DNA of 64,000 nucleotides from a virus: IMG/VR virus record IMGVR_UViG_3300036768_000843, positions 1 to 64,000 of that record; one strand, 5' to 3'. Shown piece by piece: positions 1 to 7,348 of this stretch (position 1 is its first letter; each line of letters starts with the position of its first letter). The notes under the pieces were generated by a model. It saw only the letters and a program-made list of their open reading frames with translations, ran no database searches and was not told where the DNA came from. The position numbers and the translations under genes were made by a program.

Positions 1-54
1 GTCCACGTTCTGATTTCCAGAGATCTGTGATTGCGCCCATGGATGGATGATAAG

Positions 55-444
55 TCAACGCAGTAAGCGCGCCAAGCGCTGCAGCACACCGCTCTCCCGC
101 ACGGCTTGTCCGATGTCGCTCGCGATCTGTTTCCACGGTACCGTCGCAGCTTTGACAAGCGTACTCGGAGCAACCAGTACCAAGTAAGCAACCACGCGAT
201 CGGTCTGGTTCTGCACCGCCACGCGATCGAGGCTCGCGTCGAGCAAAAGAATGTCCCCGGCGTTCGGCGTCAACGCGACTGGTTGCTCGCCGGAGCGCAT
301 GGGTGGGTCGATCATGAGCACAACGGTCTGTCGCGGTCCGAGAAGTCCGGTGATCGGACGTCGCGTCGTCGCCGATCGGTCCCGTAACGATCCTGCGTGT
401 TCAGTCCGTCGTCGTAGGACCGCTTTCGGCTTCGGTTTTCGCAT
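55..444 (-). CDS. hypothetical protein, basic N-terminus
   Basis: A 129-aa frame whose start lies inside the 3' end of the upstream acidic protein gene (44-bp overlap in another frame). The first dozen residues are strongly basic (RKPKPKAVLRRR). The middle alternates hydrophobic strands (GDILLLDASLDRV, VVAYLVLVAPS) and the C-terminus is an amphipathic basic helix ending LARLLR. I do not recognise the family. A later start near MIDPPMRS (around 318) would remove the overlap and the basic head, so the start is uncertain. It is the last gene of the leftward run 1808-55. Confidence 0.5.
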   Translation of the reverse strand: MRKPKPKAVLRRRTEHAGSLRDRSATTRRPITGLLGPRQTVVLMIDPPMRSGEQPVALTPNAGDILLLDASLDRVAVQNQTDRVVAYLVLVAPSTLVKAATVPWKQIASDIGQAVRESGVLQRLARLLR

Positions 445-1030
445 TTTTCGGGGCGTCGTCGTCGTTGTCGTCGCTGTCGTCGCCGCTGCTGTCGTCGCCG
501 CTGTCGTCGTCGTCGTTGTCGTCGTCGTCGTCGTCGTCGTCGTCGTTGTCGCTGCCGTCGTCGTCGCTGTCGTCGCTGTCGCCGTCGTCGAATTCTTCGT
601 CCCACTCGTCGTCGTCGTCGTCGTCGTCGTCTTCGTTCCACTCGTCAGCGTCGTCGTCTTCGCTCGCTTCCCACTCCTCCTCTGCCTCTTCGTTGTGCTC
701 GTCGAGCGCTTCGGTTTCCTCCCACGCTTCCTCGGCAACTCCGTTGTCTGCTTCGAGAGCTTCCGTCGACTCCGTCTTTTTCAGTCGGAACCCCGGCTTG
801 GGGCCGGGCCTCAATCCGGGACGTGTCGGAAGCGGAATCCCGAGTCGCTGAATACGTAAACGGAGGTAGTTGGGAGAAACTCCTAGAAGATTTGCAGTGT
901 TGATGACCGATCTTCCGTGTCCGAGTGCGTATTCAATGATGCTACGTTCGGCCGTGCGCAGTTGCCGCCAGTAGGGAGCTTGGTCATCACGACGTTTGGC
1001 CACTGCCGACCTCCGGTTCGGGTTGGGCAC
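401..1030 (-). CDS. Fis-type helix-turn-helix protein with long acidic tail
   Basis: A 209-aa protein with a GTG start and a GGGAG ribosome site 11 nt upstream. Residues about 25-62 (ERSIIEYALGHGRSV followed by NTANLLGVSPNYL) match the Fis-like HTH found at the C-terminus of NtrC-class regulators, so DNA binding is likely. After a Pro-rich linker (PTRPGLRPGPKPG), residues about 90-200 are almost only Asp, Glu, Ser and Gly. Such tails act as DNA mimics or histone-like contacts in other families; a role here is inference. The acidic part is written in a GTC/GTCGTC repeat and may change length by slippage. It overlaps both neighbours, which suggests one transcript. Confidence 0.8.
   Translation of the reverse strand: MPNPNRRSAVAKRRDDQAPYWRQLRTAERSIIEYALGHGRSVINTANLLGVSPNYLRLRIQRLGIPLPTRPGLRPGPKPGFRLKKTESTEALEADNGVAEEAWEETEALDEHNEEAEEEWEASEDDDADEWNEDDDDDDDDEWDEEFDDGDSDDSDDDGSDNDDDDDDDDDNDDDDSGDDSSGDDSDDNDDDAPKNAKTEAESGPTTTD
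459..640. repeat. GTC-rich trinucleotide repeat
   Basis: Nearly continuous GTC/GTT/GCT triplets that encode the poly-Asp tail on the minus strand. Every other frame is open here only because of the repeat (poly-Val, poly-Ser, poly-Thr, poly-Arg). Confidence 0.85.
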
Positions 1031-1349
1031 GCCGGTCGGCTACTCCCAGTTGGAGCAGCGCTCGGATGTGCAAGTCCGCTAGAATCGGCGTCCAGATCAT
1101 GGACCCGAGCCCGCTGACGATAGGAGTGAGCCATGAGCGACCTTCCAGTCCCAGGAATGGCAGATCCTGAGTCCAGCCGATCGCGAGTGCGCAAACGCCG
1201 CCGTAGAGAAACCCCGAACAGGCAGCGCACCCGAGGTAGTAGTCCAACCAGGGCGGGTAGCGCCGCCACAGAAACTGCGTGATCATCGCGCGATAGGCGA
1301 GGTAGTAGGCCGCCGTCGTCAGAAGCGCGTACAGAAGCAACGTCGACAC
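987..1349 (-). CDS. small multi-pass membrane protein
   Basis: A 120-aa protein with a GTG start, 6 nt after the upstream gene and overlapping the acidic HTH gene by 44 bp. Hydrophobic stretches at about 2-24, 38-58 and 78-95 suggest three membrane helices; a CAACSG motif sits in the second. The tail is hydrophilic. Family not recognised. Its place between a Cys-rich protein and a DNA-binding protein gives no direct functional clue. Confidence 0.7.
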   Translation of the reverse strand: MSTLLLYALLTTAAYYLAYRAMITQFLWRRYPPWLDYYLGCAACSGFLYGGVCALAIGWTQDLPFLGLEGRSWLTPIVSGLGSMIWTPILADLHIRALLQLGVADRRAQPEPEVGSGQTS

Positions 1350-1355
1350 GTCGAC

Positions 1356-1808
1356 CTACGCTTTCTTGGCGCGATCTTCGGCGATCTCGTGCAGCTCCTC
1401 GTTGAGCCGATCGTTGAAGCCCCGCGTCGCTTCCGCGTGGCCGTCCCGCCCGACCCACCGATCGCAGAGGAACTCGGCATGGACGAAGTCGCCTTCAGGG
1501 CCGCCTGCGGCATTGGGCCGAGCGCCTTTCATGCACAGCCCCGCCACACCGTCTGCGATCATGCGGTCCATCATCATGAGCTGCTGCAGGCGACTATCCT
1601 TCAGTTCGCTCGGCGACCAATCGGGTCGTTCCATGTCCCCGAGACGACCGACCGGCAACGTCCGTAAGTAGTCGTTCTGCCTCGCTTTGCGGTGAATGGC
1701 CCATTGTTGGTGTGCCATGGCTCCCGTCTCGAAAGCAGTGCAGTTAGCGCACCGCCGCGCCCGCGTGAAGGTTCGTTCTGGGGCCAAAATCGATGAACTC
1801 ACGACCAT
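1356..1808 (-). CDS. small Cys-motif protein, possible metal site
   Basis: A 150-aa protein. Near the N-terminus is CANC (CxxC), and farther on are a single Cys (GLCMKG) and CDRW. The order CxxC...C...C resembles small bacterial and phage proteins thought to bind zinc or an Fe-S cluster. That is why I keep the long start at 1808 rather than the Met at 1718, which would lose the CxxC. No clear ribosome site precedes 1808, so the start is open. It is first gene of the leftward run; the 119 bp to the divergent gene at 1928 should hold promoters for both directions. Confidence 0.6.
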   Translation of the reverse strand: MVVSSSILAPERTFTRARRCANCTAFETGAMAHQQWAIHRKARQNDYLRTLPVGRLGDMERPDWSPSELKDSRLQQLMMMDRMIADGVAGLCMKGARPNAAGGPEGDFVHAEFLCDRWVGRDGHAEATRGFNDRLNEELHEIAEDRAKKA

Positions 1809-1927
1809 GAGTCGTACGATCTGCCGCGCACATCGTCAATTGACGATCTGCACGAAAATAGAAAAGACCGCACCCAGAACATTGACTTGCTATCGGGCGC
1901 GGATTAACCAAAACCGAGCGAAGCACA

Positions 1928-4249
1928 ATGGCCCCACCCAAAAAAGACGAACAGCGTTTCGACCAAGCCAAGCTCATGAACATGCATGAGCCCCTGACGT
2001 GCAGGGTCGAGAAGATTCGCGGCAACGTCCGGCAGCCTATCGAGCTTCCCCCTAAGGGAGATTCACCTCCCGGTACAAACTGGACCCGCGACGAAGTGCT
2101 CCAGCTGGAGAACTTCGTTCTCACCAAATGGGCTGGGGGCGGGTACTACGAGTTCATCATCACGGACGCCAAGGGAGACGTCATGCGCTGGCAAACTGTG
2201 TGGGATCCGCGAATTTACCCGGAGCGGGTCCCGCCCAACACAGCCGAGGCCGCGCTCGTAACTGCCGCCGTGAACGCTCAACAGGTGGGTGGCCCCGCTG
2301 TCGTTCCGCCAGCTGCTCAGCCGCTGGGTGCTAACCCCGTCTCCGGCTGGCCGCCAAGTGGCGCTCAGCTCGGCTACGGTAACCCGCCTCATTCAGGTCC
2401 GGTGTTGCCCCCGATATCGGCTACGCCTACGCCTCCAGCAGCGGCTCCTGCCCCTGTTCCGGCTGCCGTTCCGCCCGTTGCGACGACTCCGACTGCACCT
2501 CACGCACCTGTCATGGCACCCTACATGAACCCCCCCTGGGGCTACTACGATCCGATGTGGAACGCCTCGCCGACGCCACACCGCACCCGCTTCGGCGGCT
2601 TCGGCGGCTTCGACGATGACGATCGCAGCTGGCGTCGCGCTCGATCGGTTGCCGATGACGACAAGGAGAAGCGCGAACTGGAGCGACGGCTGCAGCAAGC
2701 CGAAATCGAGCGCAAGGAGCTGGAGTACAAGCAGCAACTCGAACGCCAGCAGCTCGCCCACGAACAAGCGCTCGCGACGATGCGTGAGGAGATCCGCCGT
2801 CTCAGCGAGATGCGCAACAAGACCGAAGACGACGAAGTGCGGCGTCTGCGCGAAGAGCGCGAGAACGCCATGCGCGAGCTGATGCAGCAGCAGCTGCTCG
2901 CGATCAGGCAGCAGCACGAGCAGGCGATGCTCCAGCTGCGCGCCGAAATCGCACGTCTCGTCGAGACGCCCAAGGGCGAGTCCGAAGAGATTCGACGGCT
3001 CCGCGAAGAGCAGGAGCGCCAGGCGCGCGAGTTCGAGCGTCAGCGTCTGGAACAGGAGCGCCGCCTGGAAATGGAGCGGCTCGAACGCGAGCGCGAGCGC
3101 GAGCGCTTCGAGCAACAGCGCCGCGACGAGATGCTCCAACGCGAACTGAAAGAGGCGCGCGAGGCCGCCGAGCGTCGTATCGAGCAGATCCAGCAAGCTA
3201 CGTTGGGTCGTCAGGATCCCATCGTGGAAGTGATGAAGGAGAACGCGCGCACCAGCGCCGAGAACATGCGCGAACTCGCGCGCATGCAGGCCGAAGCCAC
3301 GAACCGCATGGCGCAGTTCATGGTGCCGCCCACCCAGCTCGCGCAGATCATGAAGGATAGCTCGGCGAGCACGGACGGCGTCGTTCGGGGGATCATCCAG
3401 TCGGTTGGTGAAATCGGCAATCTCTACAAGAGCGCCGCCGAAACCATCATGAACATGTCCGGTGGTGGGAGCGATCCTCCAGCGGCGCGGTTGATCCAAG
3501 AAGGGATCGGGCGTGCGAGCGAAGTCGCCGAGCGGTTTCTAGCCGTCAAGCGTGATCAGGTGATCAGCGAGGCCAAGATCAAGCAGGCTGAGGCGCAGCG
3601 CGACCAGACGCGCATCCAGGCCGAGGCTGCGCTGCGTGCACAGGCGCTCGCCGCCGGCCGGCAAGGACTGGCAGGTTGGCAGCCGCCACCGCCTGTCGCA
3701 CCGATGTCGACTGAGTCGTCGGCTACGGCATCGTCGTCGCCGGCAGCTCCGGCGGCGGCAGCTCCGGCGGCGGCAGCTCCGGCGGCGGCAGCTCCGGCGG
3801 CGGCAGCTCCGGCGGCGGCCTCGGCGTCGTCTCCGACAGCTACGGCGTCGTCGCCGGAAGCTTCAGCGACACGCAACGGTCGCAACGGTCGCAACGGCAA
3901 AGCGACGAAGTCTGCCGCGCCGAGCGATGAAGAACTGTTCGGTGTCGCACTCGAAAGTGTTCTACACCTTCGCCAGGGTGTAGCTGACGGCAAACTCACA
4001 CCGGACAGCGCCGTCGACGCGATCTTGAAAGGCGTCGACTACATCGTCGCAAACCAAATCGTCGTTCCGGCGTTCGTGCTCTTCCAACAGGAGCGCTGGG
4101 CCGATTTCATCGATGTGATGCTCCCCAACGCTCCGGCAGAGTTCAAAGCCGAGTGCGTGCGCATCCTGACCGAAGAAGTCGAACAGGTCGATCCGGAAGA
4201 GGGCGACGAAGACCTCGACGAAGGCCTCGACGAAGGCAGCCGAGTTTGA
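1928..4249 (+). CDS. large coiled-coil protein with Ala/Pro repeats
   Basis: A 773-aa protein. Residues 1-105 form a compact domain (NWTRDEVLQLENFVL, then GYYEFIITDAKGDVMRW). Residues 125-215 are a Pro/Ala-rich linker. Residues about 237-440 are a highly charged Glu/Arg/Gln heptad region, surely a long coiled coil. A helical region to about 600 is followed by an AAPAA repeat tract, then a helical domain (665-750) and an acidic tail (EEGDEDLDEG). The build suggests a structural or scaffolding role, for example linking or spanning a particle; that is inference and I recognise no family. It is monocistronic and converges on the next gene with 2 bp between. Confidence 0.85.
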   Translation: MAPPKKDEQRFDQAKLMNMHEPLTCRVEKIRGNVRQPIELPPKGDSPPGTNWTRDEVLQLENFVLTKWAGGGYYEFIITDAKGDVMRWQTVWDPRIYPERVPPNTAEAALVTAAVNAQQVGGPAVVPPAAQPLGANPVSGWPPSGAQLGYGNPPHSGPVLPPISATPTPPAAAPAPVPAAVPPVATTPTAPHAPVMAPYMNPPWGYYDPMWNASPTPHRTRFGGFGGFDDDDRSWRRARSVADDDKEKRELERRLQQAEIERKELEYKQQLERQQLAHEQALATMREEIRRLSEMRNKTEDDEVRRLREERENAMRELMQQQLLAIRQQHEQAMLQLRAEIARLVETPKGESEEIRRLREEQERQAREFERQRLEQERRLEMERLERERERERFEQQRRDEMLQRELKEAREAAERRIEQIQQATLGRQDPIVEVMKENARTSAENMRELARMQAEATNRMAQFMVPPTQLAQIMKDSSASTDGVVRGIIQSVGEIGNLYKSAAETIMNMSGGGSDPPAARLIQEGIGRASEVAERFLAVKRDQVISEAKIKQAEAQRDQTRIQAEAALRAQALAAGRQGLAGWQPPPPVAPMSTESSATASSSPAAPAAAAPAAAAPAAAAPAAAAPAAASASSPTATASSPEASATRNGRNGRNGKATKSAAPSDEELFGVALESVLHLRQGVADGKLTPDSAVDAILKGVDYIVANQIVVPAFVLFQQERWADFIDVMLPNAPAEFKAECVRILTEEVEQVDPEEGDEDLDEGLDEGSRV
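3738..3815 (+). repeat. 12-bp tandem repeat encoding AAPA
   Basis: About five copies of a GGCGGCAGCTCC-type unit inside the coiled-coil protein gene, extending its Ala/Pro linker in whole codons. Confidence 0.8.
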
Positions 4250-4251
4250 TT

Positions 4252-5031
4252 TCAACGCTGGGGCCTCGGCTGTGCAGCGGGGAGCACGACGTAGCTGACG
4301 GAAGGACTCGAACGCGAGCCCTCACGAATCCCGCGACCGCGAACCTCGACGACTTCGATACGGCCGAAGCGGATCCGCGTCGGGATCAGATACCAGACCG
4401 CAACGATCACATCCGCAGGCAGGCGCCCGCGCACGGCGCACTCGCCAGGCGGGATCTTGTCGGGTACGTCGTCGTGGTGGAGGACCAACCCGCGTGGAAT
4501 CGCGATCACGACACCTGGCCGTCGCCACGCGGGCTTGTAAGCCAGCGGGGCGAAGCTGGAAGCGTAGTGTTCGGCCATCGCGGCATCGCCGCAGAAGGTC
4601 AAGCCCGGCTGATCTAGATTGTATGACCCGGAAGACTCAATGTAGCCCTTCTCACGGATGAACTGCCACTCCTCCCAGGCCATCCCGCGGTAGGCAAGGC
4701 GCGGGTCGTTCGGCACGACCTCGACCACATCCACACGCGGTGTCGGGAAGCGTTTCGCTTTGGGCTCGCCCGTGTACTCATCCCGTTCCACTTGGCCGCC
4801 GAGCGGAACGACCTGCCACTCGTAGATGATCTCACTCAAGGACGGCCGGACACGGCGCAAGACGAACTCGTAGCGGGCGGCTACGAACGGCAGCTCGTCG
4901 GCTTCGAGTCCGTAACGCTGGAAGTACAAACGCAAACCCTTGACCGCGTCGTTGAAGGTTTGCGCGTCGACGCATGCGGCGTTCACGGCAAACGGGCGCT
5001 TCACTATTCCGAATTTACAACAAGCCGTCAC
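4252..5031 (-). CDS. ADP-ribosyltransferase-fold protein
   Basis: A 259-aa protein. The centre contains YRGMAWEEW, then GYIESSGSYN, then LTFCGDAAMAEHYASSF and GVVIAIPRGL. This order (Y-R-G strand, a Ser motif, then an A-x-x-Y helix) is typical of the ADP-ribosyltransferase fold used by phage and toxin proteins that modify host proteins or nucleic acids with NAD. I cannot place the catalytic Glu with certainty. The GTG at 5004 (MKRPFAVNAACVD) may be the true start because a GGA lies just upstream. A second ART-like gene is at 43974-44558. Confidence 0.65.
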   Translation of the reverse strand: MTACCKFGIVKRPFAVNAACVDAQTFNDAVKGLRLYFQRYGLEADELPFVAARYEFVLRRVRPSLSEIIYEWQVVPLGGQVERDEYTGEPKAKRFPTPRVDVVEVVPNDPRLAYRGMAWEEWQFIREKGYIESSGSYNLDQPGLTFCGDAAMAEHYASSFAPLAYKPAWRRPGVVIAIPRGLVLHHDDVPDKIPPGECAVRGRLPADVIVAVWYLIPTRIRFGRIEVVEVRGRGIREGSRSSPSVSYVVLPAAQPRPQR

Positions 5032-5077
5032 CAGTCAGTACTCGCAAACCCGTGAAATAGCATGATATAGTTCGACG

Positions 5078-5410
5078 GTGTCTGCAGGCTGTCCGACCGC
5101 TCCCTCTTCTGCATCCGTATGTGAACTGTTCGACGGCAAGCCAGGTGCAGTTCCCAAGGTCTTAGGACATTGGCTGTTGCGATCGGCGCTGATCATGCCG
5201 GGCCTCGCGCTCGCTGGCGTTCGGGATCGCCGGCTCGTCACGGGAGCGCTGCTCAGCTCGACGTTCGTGTCGCTGTTTCTGATCGCGTACACGGCGGTCG
5301 AGCGCCAGTCGCCACGTCGGCTCAAACGGTCGCACGCGCTAGCGTACGCTCGACTGCGCCCGCCGCGTCGAGGTCACAGCCGGAGACGCCGGATAAACTT
5401 CTCGAACTGA
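5078..5410 (+). CDS. small membrane protein
   Basis: A 110-aa protein with a GTG start. The middle (HWLLRSALIMPGLALAGV, then LLSSTFVSLFLIAYTA) holds two probable membrane helices and the C-terminus is Arg-rich and presumably cytoplasmic. The 3' end overlaps the convergent phosphatase-like gene by 37 bp. Similar short membrane proteins occur in mobile elements, but I know no function. Confidence 0.55.
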   Translation: MSAGCPTAPSSASVCELFDGKPGAVPKVLGHWLLRSALIMPGLALAGVRDRRLVTGALLSSTFVSLFLIAYTAVERQSPRRLKRSHALAYARLRPPRRGHSRRRRINFSN

Positions 5411-5826
5411 GGGTTCGAGAGCGCGTGCGGCGAGCGCGTCTCGCGGATCTGCGAGATCGCTTCGTCGGCGCTCATGTCGAACGCAATCCGCATCGCGACG
5501 GCGGCGACGAGCGCCGACCGGTTGATTCCCGCCCAACAAGTCACCAGCACACGAGCGCCGTTGGCTAGGTATCGAGCAACGGTCCGTGCCGTGGCGACGG
5601 TCAACGCTCGGTCGACTTGCGGCAGAGGTCGCCACGGATCGTCGACGAGTGGAACCCGAAGCACGGTCAGGCCGGGGAATGCGTAGCTCGGCGGCTGGTA
5701 TTCCTTGGCGCAGAGCACGATCGTGTTGAACCAGCGATAGCGGCCGGGCAATGGGCGCGCCCCGACAAACAGCCGTGGCGCGACCAAGCTCACGTCGAGC
5801 CGAGGATTACCAAGCGTTCGCGGCAC
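5374..5826 (-). CDS. dual-specificity phosphatase-like protein
   Basis: A 150-aa protein. Residues VLVTCWAGINRSALVAAV match the P-loop of dual-specificity/tyrosine phosphatases (HCxxGxxRS), keeping the nucleophilic Cys, the Gly and the Arg-Ser but with Thr in place of the His. The N-terminal LRVPLVDDPWRPLPQ matches the acid-loop region. It would remove phosphate from Tyr/Ser/Thr or another phosphoester; the substrate is unknown. It lies 3 bp upstream of the next leftward gene when read on the plus strand. Confidence 0.75.
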   Translation of the reverse strand: MPRTLGNPRLDVSLVAPRLFVGARPLPGRYRWFNTIVLCAKEYQPPSYAFPGLTVLRVPLVDDPWRPLPQVDRALTVATARTVARYLANGARVLVTCWAGINRSALVAAVAMRIAFDMSADEAISQIRETRSPHALSNPQFEKFIRRLRL

Positions 5827-5829
5827 AGG

Positions 5830-6108
5830 CTACTTGGTGACGCGCTTGGTGCCGGTCGGGCAACGTGCGTTGGCGACCGGCGCGAGCAGCTTATGTGCGC
5901 GCGTACCGACCTTGCAGCGGCCCTTCTTGCGCTCGCCCCGAACGGTCACGTAGCCATTCGGATCCCACTGACCCTTCGGACAGCCGATCAGGACCCAGGC
6001 ACGTCCGCTGCGCGTCCAACGAAAGCTGCGCGGATCGAACCGACTCTTGGGCGCGATCGACTCCTCGCAGAAGGTCCCATGCATCTTACGACGACGTTTG
6101 CGTGCCAT
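5830..6108 (-). CDS. small basic Cys-containing protein
   Basis: A 92-aa protein starting MARKRRRKMHG, strongly basic throughout with four Cys and a repeated C-x-basic pattern. Basic, Cys-containing proteins of this kind recur at 15382 and 27974. They could bind nucleic acid or sit inside a particle; that is inference. I chose the Met at 6108 over the longer frame because the basic head starts there. Confidence 0.6.
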   Translation of the reverse strand: MARKRRRKMHGTFCEESIAPKSRFDPRSFRWTRSGRAWVLIGCPKGQWDPNGYVTVRGERKKGRCKVGTRAHKLLAPVANARCPTGTKRVTK

Positions 6109-6112
6109 GGAG

Positions 6113-6442
6113 CTACTCCTTGCCGAGAAAAGGACCGGTTCGGCCGCCGTGGCGTGTTTGGATCGCTCGTGCAACGGCGAGGCTCGCCATGGTTGCGATC
6201 GACAGCGTCGAGATCACTTGCAGGATCGTCTGGAACTTGGTTGCCTTCGCGAGCTGCTGTACGGAGTCTGACGCGGCGTCGCCGAGGCCCGAACCGGGGT
6301 AGCCTCGTCCGTCGATGGGCGTCCCGTAGTACCAGCCCTGTCGGACAGGAATGTACTGCAGATCAACCGACGCCTCGAAATCGTTGGGCACGTCGCCGAG
6401 CGCCTGGGGCTGCCAGTGGCCGTAGGGAATGATGCTCATCAT
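6113..6442 (-). CDS. single-pass membrane protein
   Basis: A 109-aa protein starting MMSIIPYGHWQPQ. The N-terminal two thirds are soluble and Tyr/Gly/Pro-rich (WYYGTPIDGRGYPG). Residues about 70-95 (ILQVISTLSIATMASLAV) form a membrane helix, with a basic tail. The start codon overlaps the stop of the upstream gene (ATGA), so translation is probably coupled. It is one of the run of leftward membrane proteins 12148-6113. Confidence 0.7.
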   Translation of the reverse strand: MMSIIPYGHWQPQALGDVPNDFEASVDLQYIPVRQGWYYGTPIDGRGYPGSGLGDAASDSVQQLAKATKFQTILQVISTLSIATMASLAVARAIQTRHGGRTGPFLGKE

Positions 6443-6906
6443 CGATGGTAGGCCCAGTGTACCGATTGAGGAGTGCGATCGGAGCGTTTTCGGCGAGCGT
6501 AAATGATCGCGCCGGCAATGATCGCCGCGCCGCCGAGGATCCAGGGCGCGAGCGTCTTCAGTTTCTCTTTGGTGAACCAGCTCTCGAAGACCTGCGTGGT
6601 CGCGCCGAACCATTCGTTCCAGACGCCGCCACTGCGATCGATGATCGCCGCGTACACGCGCGCTCCAGGCGCGTCGATGACGTCATTGTAGGCCTCGTTG
6701 GCCAGCGTCGAGTTTCCGAACGCAGTCACGGTAGGGTTGCGTCCGAATGCCTCGAACGTCACCAGTACGAACTCGGCGCTTGGCGACGACGCAAACTTCG
6801 ACTGCGCGAGACGGATCGCTTCGTCGTGGTAGCGAAACGACTGCTGTGTCGTTTGGCTCGGCTGTCCCCAGCCATTGATTGTCCGCTGGATTTCGTTGAC
6901 GTACAT
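6439..6906 (-). CDS. C-terminally anchored membrane protein
   Basis: A 155-aa protein. About 115 soluble residues precede a helix (WILGGAAIIAGAIIYA) followed by RRKRS. This helix-plus-Arg tail recurs in the neighbouring genes. The start overlaps the upstream stop (TAATG) and the stop overlaps the downstream start. Family not recognised; an anchored particle or envelope protein is the simplest reading. Confidence 0.7.
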   Translation of the reverse strand: MYVNEIQRTINGWGQPSQTTQQSFRYHDEAIRLAQSKFASSPSAEFVLVTFEAFGRNPTVTAFGNSTLANEAYNDVIDAPGARVYAAIIDRSGGVWNEWFGATTQVFESWFTKEKLKTLAPWILGGAAIIAGAIIYARRKRSDRTPQSVHWAYHR

Positions 6907-7286
6907 TAGCGACCTCGCAAGGCCGAAAGGACGTTCAGTGCGACGGCACCGAGCAGGACGCTGGTACCAAGTGCCTGCCAGAACGCGATCCGGCGCAGTT
7001 GATACTCCTGCGCTTTCTGCTGCTCGACGAGAGCTTGCAGCTGGAAAACGAGCGTACTGTCCGTCTCCGCGCCGCGCAGCGAGGCGTCGTAGTGTCCACT
7101 ACGCGGATCTCGTGTGATCGTGATCGCTGCCGTGCCGGGCAAGCCGTAGGGACGGCCCGTCAGCCAAGCGTCGGATTCGTTGACGATGCCAAGTCCAGCG
7201 ACTGGCGAACGGAGATCTTCGATCGTCGTGTAGGGCACGTACCACCTCCTGTGAGCGGTCGGATTCGGATTTGCTGTGATGCGCAT
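6906..7286 (-). CDS. C-terminally anchored membrane protein
   Basis: A 126-aa protein. A soluble region is followed by a short charged helix (QLQALVEQQKAQEYQLRR) and then a membrane helix (FWQALGTSVLLGAVALNVL) ending SALRGR. The Met at 7286 is preferred because upstream codons read as low-complexity Arg. It forms the head of the coupled trio 7286-6113. Confidence 0.65.
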   Translation of the reverse strand: MRITANPNPTAHRRWYVPYTTIEDLRSPVAGLGIVNESDAWLTGRPYGLPGTAAITITRDPRSGHYDASLRGAETDSTLVFQLQALVEQQKAQEYQLRRIAFWQALGTSVLLGAVALNVLSALRGR

Positions 7287-7348
7287 GGTCGTTGTCGATG
7301 GCGCGACGCCAACACGGGCCACGTCTCGCACGGATCGCGTAAAGGTCT

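Noticed and set aside
55-859. Poly-Thr, poly-Arg, poly-Val and poly-Ser frames over the GTC repeat
   Set aside because: They exist only because a triplet repeat keeps every frame open. The minus-strand acidic frame has a real HTH domain and ribosome site.
2393-3499. 368-aa minus-strand frame against the coiled-coil gene
   Set aside because: Leu/Ala/Glu low-complexity mirror of the heptad coding; no ribosome site or recognisable domain.
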